The notes below the pieces were generated by a model. It worked only from the letters and a program-made list of their open reading frames with translations, ran no database searches and was not told the origin of the DNA. Shown here piece by piece: positions 35,001 to 47,313 of a DNA stretch of 64,000 bases (positions within the stretch are counted from its first letter, which is position 1; every line of letters begins with the position of its first letter). This stretch comes from Wurfbainia villosa. Its lineage: Eukaryota > Streptophyta > Magnoliopsida > Zingiberales > Zingiberaceae. The translations under genes and the position numbers were made by a program. The stretch spans positions 988,001 to 1,052,000 of the forward strand of contig JAKLTH010000216.1 in the NCBI GenBank assembly GCA_025175895.1, given 5' to 3'.

Positions 35001-36185
35001 ATGCTTCAGCTACCCCAACTCAATCATTCACCGGCGGCGATGGTCTTAAGGAAGAAGGTAAATCCAAAAGCTTTAGCTGGAGATGAACTGAATCTGCAAC
35101 CATTCATGGCCAGACAATCTTGGTTGGAGAGGTCAGTTAGCAGAGAAAGTTCTGATCACATATTGTTTATATATGCTTCGACAGATCGGTGAGTCATTCA
35201 GCTTCATATCTCTTTCTTACAGACCATTTGATGAGTTCTCTCTCGATCTGAAGACATCGTAGTGCACGAACTGTTTGCCATCTGAAACAGTGGTCCAGTG
35301 TGCAATTTGCTGAAACTTATCGAAAATTCAATGCTTTTCCCCTTCATCTGTGATTGTGTTTCCTCAATGCTTTTCCACTTTCCAACTAGCCAGATTTTGT
35401 TTTCATGCCAACTGCATAATCTTATCGCTCTGGATCCATCACAGTTTCAGACAGAGACTCAGGAATGCAGTCACTTTTCGCCAAAAATCGATCTGGTTTC
35501 AGCTTAAACTATACAATTTCAATGGTCAAGAGTTGAAAAAGGCATAAATGGAATGTAATGGCTTGATGGTGTTTGATCGACTTCTTCGGAGATGGTCGTA
35601 AGGGATGGTGATCGGATCGGATCGGTTTTGATCGTCTGACAAGATTGTTCAGTTGCCTCTGTAAACTGTTTTGCTTCGAGAATAGATGGATTCAAAGTTA
35701 GTAAGAAATTGGAAGGTGTAGTTTGTAGTTCTAGGTTAGCTAGCCAACTTGTTTCATGTATTTCTATCAATACTTTGATGCAAAAGGTGATAATGTTCAC
35801 CCTGAGCATCCCTCAATGTGGTTCTGACACTAATACAAAAGGAGATAAATTACAAGATCAATTTATACCACCAAATGACCATTCAAGTGGGATTTGTCCT
35901 TGTGTGTATGCATATTATTCTTTGGATGAAAATTTACTTGAACTTTTGAGGTTGCTTGTATCAATACTTGAACTTATAGTTTTGAAACCATATGACTAAT
36001 CTTGAAGGTAATATTCTTCTCTAGTTTTGAACCTATATATAATTGATAAAGAATCAAAAAGGCACCCCTTGTTATGATTAGTATCAGGAAAAGCACTATA
36101 TTTTGAAAAGAAAAGAAAAATCAAAGGTGTCTTATACTTTAAAAATACTCCTACAGTAGTAGAGGATAAAGCTACACTATTTTAA
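35001..36185. other. Downstream region of the HHO-like locus
   Basis: No gene is recognised. An open stretch at about 35011-35192 could be a remnant of the C-terminal exon of the HHO-like locus but has no motif I know. The rest resembles a 3' UTR and intergenic DNA. Confidence 0.45.
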
Positions 36186-36245
36186 GGCCATTTAGCCCAA
36201 TCACATTTAAATGGGCCTTACTTGGTCCACATTAAAAGCCCATAT
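36186..36245. promoter_or_regulatory. Cluster of site II (TGGGCY) elements before bL25
   Basis: Three TGGGCC/T words in either orientation: TTTAGCCCAATC, AAATGGGCCTTA and AAAAGCCCATAT, within 60 bases and about 70-130 bases upstream of the bL25 ATG. Site II elements of this kind are typical of plant promoters for ribosomal and mitochondrial proteins (TCP factor targets). Confidence 0.65.
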
Positions 36246-36315
36246 GTTATGACTTGTTCGGGCAAACAGCAAAAGGCCTCCGATCCCCGCACCGCAAAGA
36301 GACGCCGAAGGAGAG

Positions 36316-39300
36316 ATGGCGCGGTGGCGGAGAGCCGGCGCAGGGTTTCTCCGGGCCGCGTCAACGCCGCTGTGGCAGGGGGATGCGGCTCACGAATACC
36401 ACCGAACGATCCAGGCGATCCTGAGGGAGCATACGGGCGGCCGTTATGCCGCTATGCAGCGAGCCGCTGGCCGGATTCCTGCGGCGGTCCTCACCCGGCG
36501 CCACGGCAGTGACGACATCGCTAACACGCAGCTCCTCACCACCGACGGAAAGCAAATCCGTGAGCTCCTCGATCGATCACCCTTCTTCTGCTCCACTCTC
36601 ATCAAGCTCCAAGTCCGCGCCAGGCCTGATTCCGCCGTCGTCCTTCGATCTGGCACTGTTCTACCTATCCAGGCACGGACTCGAAAACTATGAAATCTTA
36701 TTTAGGGGCTCGTTGTTATCTGCTTTCCATTTTTAGATCGAGGTCCTGGTTGGTGTCGAATCGTAGGTCCATAAGAGCCAGGAGACGGGGCAAATAATGA
36801 ACTTGATGTTTGAATGGGCGGATGAAGGCTCAGTGTTGAAGGTTGACGTGCCTGTTGTCTTCCAGGGAGAGGATGGCTGCCCTGGATTGAAAAAAGGTTT
36901 GAGCTTTCTCTGGTAATTCTAGGTTTTCTTAGGTCATTTTCTGCGCTTAGTGTTCTTTACTTGACATTTCTTGATGGATTCTGTTAGGCATAGTAACTGC
37001 AGCCGCCATTGATTTATCATTAGGTTTCATTTAAAGCATGTTTAAGATCGGTATGGATATCGAAAGGAAGATGTTATCTTCCTTTGAGACATTGTTTCAT
37101 AGTTTCTTTGAACTCTGCCTCGCTCACTGCAAGGACAGCTTATGTCATTAATTCGTATTCTGATGCCAAATTCTTGCCTATGAAGCGGCAGTCTGCTCTC
37201 TTCCTTCCTGCTTTAACTCATTTTCTTCATTTTTTAGTAGAATAAACATAGTATAACTCTTGGAAACCGATTGAGCAGGGAAAGAAAAATGTGCCATATG
37301 ATGACAAATAGATGCATATGAAAAGTAAGGATAATTTTAGATACATATCCAAAATAATATTCAACTGATTCACCCACGATGCGTTAATCTTGTCATGGTC
37401 GATCTTAAGCCCCGATAAAGGAGGAGGGTTGCGTTAAGTTGTCAGTTAGCATTAAACTAAGACCAATGTTCAATGAATGAATCTATCAAATTATTGTGTT
37501 AATGCTAGGTTGTTCTCTGGAAGAAACGTGTTACCGGTCTGACTGTAACGTCTCGGCAAGGACTGCTATATCTCCAGAACTCAGGTGTAGTGATAAATAT
37601 GCAAGAGTTCGCGTTACAGGGTCCAACTGTAAAGTATATACAAGGACCGCTATATCTCTATGAGAACTTGGGTGTAGTATTAAATAAGCTAGAGTTCTCA
37701 CATCATAGGTTAGGTAAAAATAAATATTATAAGAAAACTAATAGTCTAAGATTTGGTACATGGAACATAGGAACCCTCACTGGTAAAACAATGGAGGTAG
37801 TAGATACGATAATTAGGAGAATAATTAATATTTTGTGTATACAAGAAATAAAATGGGTAGGCGAGAAAACAAAGATGGTAGAGAACTCGGATTTTAAGTT
37901 ATGATATACAAGAAATAGTAAAACAAGAAATGGAGTGGGTATTATTATAAATAATTCGTTAAAGGATGAAGTTATACGAGTAGTTAAAAATGAGATAGAA
38001 TTATAGCTCTCGAAATAGTGGTGGAGAAAGAAACTATGAACGTAATTAGTGTATATACATTTCAAGTAGGATTAGATGAAGATACCAAATTAAGGTTTCG
38101 AAATGACCTAGATGAAGTGTTACAAAATATTCTATCAAATAAAATGATTTTAATATGAGGCGATTTCAATGGGCATATCGGAGTGAAAAATGAGGAATAT
38201 GAGAGAGTGCATGGGGGTTATGGGTTTGGAACAAGAAATGAAGAAAGGAAAACTATATTGGATTTTGCAATAGCATATGATTTTATACTTTCTAATACGT
38301 TTTTTAAGAAAAGAGAAGAGCACTTGGTCACATTCAAAAGTAGAAATAATAAATCACAAATTGACTTTCCTATGGTTAGGAAGAGAGAGAAATATTTGTA
38401 AACATTGTAAGATCATCTTTGGAGAAAGATTATCTACCCAACATAGGTTAGTAGTATTGGATATACGTCTCAAACATAGTATTAATAGAAGGAAAATATA
38501 TACGACTCCTAGAATTAAGTTGTAGAAGTTTAAGGATAGGAAACAAAATATATTTAAGGAGAAGGTAGAAGTACAAGTATTAGATAAAATATACGGTGAC
38601 CCAGACCCTAATATGACATGGGATAAAATGATATCAAAATTGAAAATAGTAGCCAAGAGTGTACTCGGTGAGTTAAAGGGGCATGCATTATCAAAAAAGG
38701 AATCTTGGTGGTGGAATGAGAAAGTACAAGAGAAAATGAAGGAAAAATGAATGACCTATAAGAAATTACATATTTATAAGAATTAGAAAAACTTGAAAAA
38801 ATATACAATAGCTAAGAAAGAGATTAAGAAAGCAGTGAATGAAAATTTTAAACGGTTATATTAAAAATTAGGTATCAAATAAGGAGAAAGAGATATTTAT
38901 AGAATAACTAAAAATGTGAGAGAGGAAGTCAAAAGATCTTATTCAAATAAAATTTATTAAAGATGAATACAATAGGGTACTAGTAAATGATGAAGAAATA
39001 AAAGAGCAGTGGAAGAGATATTTTTATCAATATTTTAATGAAAATTTAGGTGACAAACTTAATTTAGATAATTTAAGTAGGTCAAATGAATATAGAAATT
39101 TAAAATTTTATCTTAGAATTCAAATTTTAGAAGTAGAACAAGCTTTAAATGAAATGTAAAATGGAAAAACCGTTGAATCAGATGATGTTCCGATAGAGGT
39201 ATGGAAGTATATAGGAAAACAAAGTATTGAATGACTTACAAAATTATTTAACACGATATTGATAACAAAAAAGATGTCTGATCAATGGAGGGTACGTACT

Positions 39301-40451
39301 CTAATTCTCTCATATAAGAATAAGCGAGACATACAAACTTATATAAATTATAGAGATATTAAATTAATGAGTCATACCATGAGATTTTGAAAAAAAATAA
39401 TAGAAAAAAATTAAGGAAGGAGACCACAGTTCTCGAAAATCAATTTGGATTCATGCCAGGAATATCGACAATAGAAGTTATACATCTTCTCAGACAACTA
39501 ATTAAAAAGGATCGAGAGCAAAAGCAGGATCTACACATGATATTCATTGATTTAGAAAAAACTTATGATATAATTTCAAGAGAAGTTATATAGAGAATTC
39601 TAGAAAAGAAAAGTATTAGTATAATATGTATTGAACTAATTAAGAATATTAATATACATACAGTATGCAAGGACAAAAGCAGTGAATTATTATACATATT
39701 TTAAAAAATTATTTCGATAAAAATGACAAATAGACACAAAATAAAATATATTTATTGGCACATCTAATTCATACTTTCAATCATATAATGCAACAATTTA
39801 AAATTGATCCATTTTTTGGACTATACTTAGAAACTGCATATTCCATGAATTTTTTTAACCTTATATATTGCATACATATTTTATAGTTACCCATTGATTT
39901 TCAAAAGAATTCATATGTAGGAAATGGGTCTGTGTGACAACTAAAACAGTTTAGTTCTCGGAATCAAGGATCATCTCTAACATTTCATGAATTCGAAGTG
40001 CTTGAAGAAGTTGCAATGACAGGATTTCCTACTATTGTTCCAAATGCACGTCAGAGAAGGCGATATGGCAACTTGGCCCTTGAATAGGTTATCACATTTA
40101 TCCTTTCTGGTGGTATGCTGAGCATTTAAATGTGTAGTTGAAGAACAGTCATGTTATTGAACCACATGACTTATGGTTGTGCTTTCTTTTTTCTAAGCTC
40201 CTCGGCTACCAATCCCTTACAGTACATTCAATATGTTTGTAGGTGGTTATCTTCATAAGATAATAGTCAGCCTACCATACCTCTGTCCTTGGGAACACAT
40301 TCCTCAAAAAATCGAGGTGAACCTAACAGATCTGGACATTGGAGACGTAGTTCTAGTGCGCGACGTTGGAGTCGATCCTTCACTGAAGCTGCTGAGTGAA
40401 ATCGACGATAAGCCAATCTGTAAGATTGTAGCGACAAAGCCGGCTGAGTAA
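36316..40451 (+). CDS. Organellar (probably mitochondrial) ribosomal protein bL25
   Basis: Exons 36316-36672, 36767-36896 and 40243-40451 join to 231 codons plus stop. The protein belongs to the bL25 family, which binds 5S rRNA in the large subunit: TIQAILREHTGGRYAAMQRA and AGRIPAAV (conserved start), LTTDGKQIRELL, then VVLRSGTVLPIQ|VHKSQETGQIMNLMFEWA across junction 1. The C-terminal TL5-like domain follows (DVPVVFQGEDGCPGLKKGG, IEVNLTDLDIGD, LLSEIDDKPICKIVA). The Arg-rich N-terminus (MARWRRAGAGFLRA) resembles a mitochondrial presequence. Intron 1 starts GC rather than GT. Intron 2 (3.3 kb) contains a LINE. The first ATG of the conserved frame was chosen. Motifs look undamaged, so the gene is probably functional. 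Confidence 0.88.
37690..39720 (+). mobile_element. RTE-type LINE remnant in bL25 intron 2
   Basis: Decayed non-LTR element, same strand as the gene. The apurinic endonuclease part reads LRFGTWNIGTLTGKTMEVVD, then ILCIQEIKWVGEKTK, GDFNGHIG and RKTILDFAIAYDF. The RT start reads ENQFGFMPGISTIEVIHLLR and HMIFIDLEKTYD at 39430-39570. Spelling resembles plant RTE-clade LINEs. Many stops and frameshifts; it stops after the early RT blocks, so the 3' half is missing. Confidence 0.82.
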
Positions 40452-40602
40452 AAAAATTAAGATTGGAAGAAAGGATTCTGAAATGGCCTAAGATGGAGAA
40501 GCCTAATTAATGAATGATACTTGTTTGCCTACAGATCTGTGATCTATTCATTCGCAGTTCGATAACTTGTAATCTACTATCGAACAATCCCTAGGGTTAG
40601 TG

Positions 40603-40605
<3 letters not shown>

Positions 40606-40637
<32 letters not shown>
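40606..40637. repeat. (TA)n microsatellite
   Basis: Sixteen or so TA repeats about 155 bases after the bL25 stop, probably in or just beyond its 3' UTR. Confidence 0.9.
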
Positions 40638-40639
<2 letters not shown>

Positions 40640-40952
40640 ATTAGCACATGAATGAGCTTGAATTCTGAGATGGAAGAAATGAAATCTTCCTGTTTTCTTG
40701 AATGTGATAAATATTTTTTCTTCATTAGCAATAAGCTTAATCTTTGTAGTTGATCATTGAATCTTCTGTCTTTCAATCTTATTTTCTGTAGTTTTTTTTT
40801 CAGTTATTCTAATTATTGTAGAATAACTCATGTAGCATTGAACCTGAGTTCCATTTATTTATTTATTTATTTATTCAATTATTTATGGTTATTGGATCAG
40901 GTCAACAAAATTTTATTAAAACTCAATAAAAAAAATTAGAGAGATTGAAAAG

Positions 40953-41147
40953 TATTATAAAATATAAGTTATTGGATGTCTATTAAGTAACCTATACGTT
41001 ATTATAAAATTACAATGTCGTTTCATTCTCAAATGTATATAAATATATATCTTTGTAATTGCATATGAAATAGATTGAACGAAAGGAATAAAATTATTCC
41101 TCTTTTCTTCTCTAAAAATATTTTTTTCTTCTTGATATTTCATAACA
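40953..41147 (+). repeat. Element D 5' LTR
   Basis: 195 bp; partner of 45923-46132, which carries an extra short TTTCAATTATTC-type insertion and a few substitutions. Confidence 0.9.
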
Positions 41148-41605
41148 CGTTATCAGTACGACTTTTGCTCCAATTTTATACACACTCAACATCAAAGTTT
41201 ATCTTCGGTAATTATAATTTTAAACTTTTATAGTTTTAAAAATATTAGAAAATAATTATGTGACATATTATTTTTTATTTCTGACAATATTATATGTAAG
41301 AATTGATAGTTCATATAACTAATTATTATTGTCTAAAATTATTATTAATAATTTGTGATAAATTCCATATAATTATGCATAGCTAATGTTAGAACTAGTG
41401 ACATGATATTAAATATTTTCTTTTTATTTTATTGTTTGGGTAAATCAAGAATTTTAACCTAATGATCACACATTAATAACTTAGGAATTTGAATAATTTA
41501 TTGAATGACAAGATTATTTTAAAATTATCAACTTGTTTTATTATTAACCTTTATAAATCATAAGGTGAAATAGGTCATAATCTTTTCATTGAATCATAAA
41601 ATATT
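41148..41605 (+). other. Element D leader; gag N-terminus missing
   Basis: AT-rich sequence without gag coding potential. The frame that continues into gag opens only near 41605 in the middle of the protein, so roughly the first half of gag is deleted or replaced. Confidence 0.65.
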
Positions 41606-42213
41606 ATGATATATTAGAGAAAACACTCTCTACTTTTCATGCCTCGAATATGCTCCTGCAGCAGCAATATCGAGGGAAAGGGTTCAAGAAATATTCTGAA
41701 CTAATTTCTTGTTTGCTTGTGGCTAAACAAAATAACGAGTTATTAATGAAAAATCATAAATCTCGTCCAACTGGCTCTAGTCCATTCCCTGAAGTGAATG
41801 CGATAACTCATAATAATTCTAGACATGGACGAGGATATGAAAATGATCATGGACGAGGACGCGGCCGTGGTCATGGTCGTGGCCGTGGTCGTGGTCATGG
41901 CTGGAATGTTTACCGTAATGATCATGGTGGACATACAAACAATCAGAAGTGGAAATATAATGGATCTAGTCAGAATGTTGAGAATAAATGCTACCGATGT
42001 GGGGTGATTGGACATTGGTCACGTATCTGTCGTACGCCAAAGCATCTTGTCGAGCTTTATCAAGCCTCGTTGAAGGAAAATGATAAGAATGTGGAGGCAA
42101 ATGTCTTATATAAAAATAATAACCCTAATAATATTTTTGAGGGTCTTGAAAATTTGCCCCAATTAGAAGTTGGTGACTTTCTTGAGAATACTGAATATGG
42201 TGATTTTAATTAA
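41606..42213 (+). pseudogene. Element D gag, C-terminal part
   Basis: The frame enters at EKTLSTFHASNMLLQQQYR and includes YSELISCLLVAKQNNELLMK, an RGHGRGRGRGHG-type RNA-binding stretch and the CCHC knuckle CYRCGVIGHWSRIC, ending at TAA 42213. The N-terminal capsid part is absent. Confidence 0.85.
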
Positions 42214-42300
42214 TATAATTATTTTTATTTCTCAATATTTATATTAAATTCAAACTTATTGCTAATTTATTTATTTATTTATTTGTTTTTTTTAAGACTT

Positions 42301-43674
42301 ATGGATATTATTGGGTCAAAGATTAAAGATGAGAATCTCTGTCTTGTAGACAGTGCAACTACACATACAATTCTCAAAAGTAAAAGATATTTCTTTCATC
42401 TTATCATGCAAAAATAAAATGTGAATACTATATCTGGTAGTGTAACCTTAATAGAAGGCTCCGGAAGAGCAAACATTTTACTACCAGAAGGAACAAATTT
42501 CTTGATCAATAATGCATTGTATTCACCCAAGTCCCATCGAAATTTATTAAGTTTCAAAGATATTCGCCTTAATGGCTATCATATAGAAACAACTAATATG
42601 GGAAATAATGAGTATTTGTGCATTACTAATGTTAAAATGGGGCATAAATAAGTTTTGGAAAGACTATCTATTTTCTCTTCAGGTCTTTATTATACATACA
42701 TTAAACCAATTGAAATAAATATTGTAGTAAACCAGAAGTTTACTAGTCAAAATGAATTCCTTTTATGATATGATAGATTGGGTCATCCTGGATCTGTAAT
42801 GATGCGACGAATTGTGAAATATTCTTCTGGACATCTATTGAAGAACCAGAAGATTTTTCAATCAAATGAATTCTCATGCGTTGTATGTTATCAAGGCAAA
42901 TTAATAGTAAAGGCTTCACCGAGTAAGATTGAATTTGAATGTTCTACATTTTTAAATCGAATTCAAGATGATATATGTGGACCAATTAACCCACCATGTG
43001 GACCATTTAGATATTTTATGGTTTTAATAGATGCATCTACAAGATGGTCACATGTGTGCTTATTATCAACTCGAAACCTGACGTTTTCGAGATTACTTGC
43101 TCAAATAATTCGATTACGTGCACATTTTCCTGATTATCCCATTAAAACAATTCACCTCGATAATGCTGGAGAGTTTACTTCTCAAGCATTTAATGACTAT
43201 TGCATGTCTATTGGTATAAAGATTGAACATCCTGTAGCTTATGTTCATACTCAAAATGGTCTAGCAGAATCATTTATTAAACGCCTTCAATTAATAGCAA
43301 GACCATTACTGTTGAAATCCAAGCTTCCTGTTCATGCTTGGGGACATGCAATCTTACATGCAGCAACACTAGTTCGCATCCGACCCACTAATTCTCAAGC
43401 TTCTCCTTTCCAATTGGTCTCTGGAAGAGAACCTAATATCTCTCATTTACGAACTTTTGGATGTGCAATTTATGTCCCCATTGCTCCTCCTCATAGAACA
43501 AAAATGGGGTCTCAAAGGAAATTAGACATTTATATTGGTTTTGATTCTCAGTCCATTATCAAATATCTTGAACCTATGATAGGAGATGTTTTTACTGCTA
43601 GATTTTTTGATTGTCGATTTGATGAAGCATTTTTTCCAACTTTAGGGGTAATAATAATAGTAAAGAAAATATAG
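42301..43674 (+). pseudogene. Element D protease and integrase
   Basis: The protease motif LVDSATTHTIL (DSA in place of DTG/DSG) lies at the start, followed by stops near 42418, 42649 and 42766. The integrase frame 42778-43674 has LGHPGSVMMRRIV, CVVCYQGK, DICGPINPP, HLDNAGEFTSQAF and QNGLAESFI, so the DDE triad is readable. It is followed by a C-terminal GFDSQSIIKYLEP block. Confidence 0.87.
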
Positions 43675-44340
43675 AAAAAGAGATTATTTGGAATAATCCA
43701 TTCTTATGCCATTTTGATCCTCGCACAAAACAATGTGAACTAGAAGTTCAATGGATCATTCATTTGCAACAGATTGCAAATCAATTGCCAGATAATTTCT
43801 CTGATCCAAAACGAGTAACAAAATCGCATATTCCAGCAGAAAATGCTCCTATTAGAATTGATGTCTTTGAAAGACCTCTCTCAACAAATGAACCCAAATC
43901 ATGCCTGAAGCGTGGAAGACCAACAGGTTCTAAAGATAAAAATCCTCGAAAGAAAAGGGAACGCATGAACAAATTGATGGTCTAGAAAAAGAAAATAAGT
44001 CAATCCAAGAAGAAAAACTTCCAGAAGAAGTTGAAATAGATAATCAAGAAATATCGATAAATTATATTTCTACAATGAAAACATGGGATCGAACAAATAC
44101 AAATATTGATGATATATTTGTATATAATGTGGCAAATGATATTTTAAGTGAAAATAAGGATTTTGAACCCATGACTTTAAAAGAATGTCAATCAAGAGAA
44201 GATTGGTCAAAATGGAAAGAAGCAATTCAAACAGAATTAAACATCTCTCTCTAAACATGAGGTTTTTGGGCCTATTGTCAAAACACCTAAAGGTGTTAAA
44301 CCAATAGGATACAAATGGATATTCGTACGAAAAAGAAATG
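43675..44340 (+). pseudogene. Element D integrase-RT linker
   Basis: The frame 43764-43985 (LKRGRPTGSKDKNPRKKRE) is the basic linker between integrase and RT; stops and shifts separate it from both neighbours. The minus frames here are shadows. Confidence 0.7.
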
Positions 44341-44930
44341 AGAAAAATGAGATTGTGCGATATAAAGCCCGACTAGTTGTACAAGGTTTTTCGCAACAAT
44401 CTGAAATTGATTATGAAGAAACATACTCTCCTGTAATGGATGCTATTACTTTTCGTTATCTTATTGGTTTAATAGCACAGAAAAGACTTCATATGCAGAT
44501 GATGGATGTCATTACAGCATATTTATATGGTGCACTAGATAATGACATATATATGAAAGTTCCAGAAGGACTAAAAATTTCAAAAATATGCAATTCTCGA
44601 GAATTATTTTCTATTAGATTACAAAGATCTTTGTATGGTTTAAAGCAATCTGGACGAATGTGGTACAATCGTCTTAGTGAATATTTGCTAAAAGATGGTT
44701 ATACAAATAACCATATTTGCCCATGTGTTTTTATAAAGAAATTTGGACATGGTTTTGTAATAATCGTTGTTTATGTTGATGACTTAAATATTATTGGCTC
44801 TCATGAAGAGATCTCTAATGCAATAAACTATTTAAAGAAAGAGTTCGAAATGAAAGATCTTGATAAAACTAAATTTTGTCTCGGCCTGCAGTTCGAGTAC
44901 TTAAAGAATGGAATTTTTGTTCATCAATAA
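44275..44930 (+). pseudogene. Element D reverse transcriptase
   Basis: KTPKGVKPIGYKWIFVRKRN begins the domain, then ARLVVQGFSQQSEIDYEETY, MDVITAYLYGALDNDIYMK, SLYGLKQSGRMWYNRL and the catalytic VVYVDDLNIIGS. The frame stops at TAA 44928-44930 within the connection region. Confidence 0.9.
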
Positions 44931-45771
44931 AACTTATACTGAGAAAGTTTTAAAATGATTTAATATGGACAATTCATATCCATTAACCAATCCAATGATT
45001 GTTCGATCACTTGATATACATAAGGATCCTTTCCGTCCTCAAGATGAAAATGAGAAAATTCTTGGTCCTGAAGTGTCATACTTAAGTGCAATTGATGCTT
45101 TAATGTACCTTGCTAATAATACTCGACCTAATATTGCTTTTGCTGTAAATTTATTAGCAAGATATAGTTCTACTCCAACCAGAAGACATTGGAATGGAAT
45201 TAAACTTTCGGAGCATATCTCCGTGGAACAATTGACATGGGTCTACTCTACCCAGACGAACCAAAATGCACAATTAATTGGTATGCAGATGCGTGGATAT
45301 TTATCGATCCACACAAAGCTAGGTCACAAACCGGATATGTATTTACATATGGTGGCACAACAATATCTCGAGATCTAAAACAAACTATAACAAATTACCT
45401 CATCAAATCATGCTGAAATAATTGCAATTCATGAGGCAAGTCGTGAATGTGTATGACTTAGAGCAATGACTAATCATATTCAAGAGTCATGTGATTTGTT
45501 AATAAACAAGAAGACTCCAACGATACTTCATGAAGATAATGCTGCTTGCATAACCCAATTAAAAGGTGGATATATCAAAGGTAATAGAACGAAACATATC
45601 TCCCCAAAATTATTTTTCACACATGATTTAATACAGAGTAGAGACATTGATGTACACAAAATTCAATCAAGTGAGAATCCTGCAGATTTGTTCACAAAAT
45701 CATTACCCACAACAACATTTGAGAAGTTGATCCATAAGATTAGAATGCGACGTTATAGAAATATTAAGTAA
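44931..45771 (+). pseudogene. Element D RNase H
   Basis: The frame 44965-45378 covers LSAIDALMYLANNTRPNIAF; a one-base shift near 45205 puts the following RNase H core (YADAW) out of phase. The frame 45466-45771 gives HEDNAACITQLKGGYIKG, RTKHISPKLFF and NPADLFTKSLPTTTFEKL, the natural end of the polyprotein. Confidence 0.88.
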
Positions 45772-45922
45772 TGTCCTTAACAGGGGGAGTTTTTATATCG
45801 AAATACATGCATAAAGAAGGATGTACTCTTTTTCCTTCACTAGAGTTTTTATCCCACTGGGTTTTTCTCTAGTAAGGTTTTAACGAGGCATATTCTTTAT
45901 ACAATAGACATCCAAGGGGGAG

Positions 45923-46132
45923 TATTATAAAATATAAGTTATTGGATGTCTATTAAGTAACCTATACGTTATCATAAAATTATAATGTCATTTCATTCTC
46001 GAATGTATATAAATATATATCTTTGTAATTGCATATGAAATAGATTGAACGAAAGAAATAAAATTATTCCTCTTTCAATTATTCTTTTTTTCTTCTCTAA
46101 AAATATTCTTTTTTTCTTGATATTTCATAACA
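45923..46132 (+). repeat. Element D 3' LTR
   Basis: 210 bp, preceded by the polypurine tract and followed by the AAAAG duplication. Confidence 0.9.
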
Positions 46133-46137
46133 AAAAG

Positions 46138-47313
46138 ATCATTGTGATGAATTTTTAATGCTTCTCTAAAGGATTGCCAATCAGAATATTACAGTTGCTG
46201 TCCAATCTTTTTTTTTAGATTAACCATTGTCATAATATCTTATCTAATTTACCATTAGAGATTTATGAAGGTCCTAATTGTACTAAATAAAAATATCTAT
46301 AATTTAATATGAAAATGCTGATCACAGCTAAAATTTTTCACCTCTAACATTTCATTAAAAGAATATAATGCTCCTTAATCATTGTATTAATTAGAGACTA
46401 TATTTCCTAGTGTCCCCCTCATTAGTACCCTACAAAATAAAAATGTAAATTATAAATAAAAATTTAGCTAAATAAAAAAAAACATACTTGAATCATATAT
46501 AATTTATACATATCCACCATCACGCGTTTGAATGATTGAGTTGAAAAAATAAAAAAAAATAAAAAATGATTAAGTTGAATCATTAATTGGATCATTTAAT
46601 GGTCCTTTAATTTATCCCTTAATTCCTAATGATATGATATGAATAGGTTCAAGTTGTATCTAAAATTCAAACTTTTTAATTAAAAATTTATAATTACAAA
46701 GTGACTTGAATCTAGTTCAATCAATTCCAAAAATATACCTCAAATTTAATTCTAAATTTTTCCAGCGCTTTTTTCTAATTGAAAGTTCAATCCAATTATT
46801 TAATTATATGTATTAATTAATTATATGTCTCGGTCTTCCAATTTTTTCTGGCGATTATGTTCGTCTTCGACGATCCTTATCATCGGTCCCTCGGTGATGA
46901 TGAAGAGAAGTGAATCATGGGGTGATACTGTTTTATATGATCAATGGAGGAAGAAAGTGAAGTTGAATCAGGAGGGTAGCAACTCAGAAGGTAAAATCGA
47001 GTCAGAAGGATAGTAGCTCGGAAAGTAAAGTCGAGTCAGAAAGACAGCAATTTAGAAAGTAAAGCCGAGTCAGGAGGGCAACAACTTGAAAAGTAAAGCT
47101 GAGTCGGGAGGATGGTGACTCAGGATGCAGGCAAGGCATTAAGCAGCTCGGGGCGTAAGTTGAATGTTGAGCTGGAAGGAAGTAGTTTTGGAAGTAGGCC
47201 AAATATGAAGTGGGAAAAGATGAGAAAATTAACAGAAAATCAAGCTAGAGAGAGGAATAATAAGGTAGCCTAGGGGGAACCTCACAAAATATTCTCTGGA
47301 CAGTTTATTAGAA
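46138..47313. other. AT-rich intergenic DNA with a minisatellite
   Basis: No gene is supported. At about 46960-47130 there are four to five imperfect units of about 36 bp built on GAGTCAGAAGGATAGTAGCT and CGGAAAGTAAAGTC. The 62-codon frame at 46825-47013 overlaps this repeat and shows no motif. Confidence 0.6.

Larger units (their letters stand above)
40953..46132 (+). mobile_element. Element D: short-LTR Ty1/copia retrotransposon (Ale/Retrofit-like)
   Basis: 5180 bp, flanked by AAAAG at 40948-40952 and 46133-46137. LTRs of about 195-210 bp start TATTATAAAA and end CATAACA. Both have TA instead of the usual TG at the start, although the terminal repeat (TATTAT/ATAACA) is otherwise clear. The internal region has gag C-terminus, protease, integrase, RT and RNase H in copia order, and a polypurine tract CCAAGGGGGAG at 45912-45922. 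No Met-tRNA TGGTATCAGAGC follows the LTR; instead CGTTATCAGTACGA is found, a motif I associate with Ale/Retrofit-type elements (from memory). Inserted about 500 bases after the bL25 gene. Confidence 0.9.

Noticed and set aside
37590..37904. 104-codon frame in bL25 intron 2 as an independent gene
   Set aside because: It is the start of the LINE endonuclease, followed by stops.
46825..47013. 62-codon plus frame
   Set aside because: Its second half is the 36 bp minisatellite and no motif is present.
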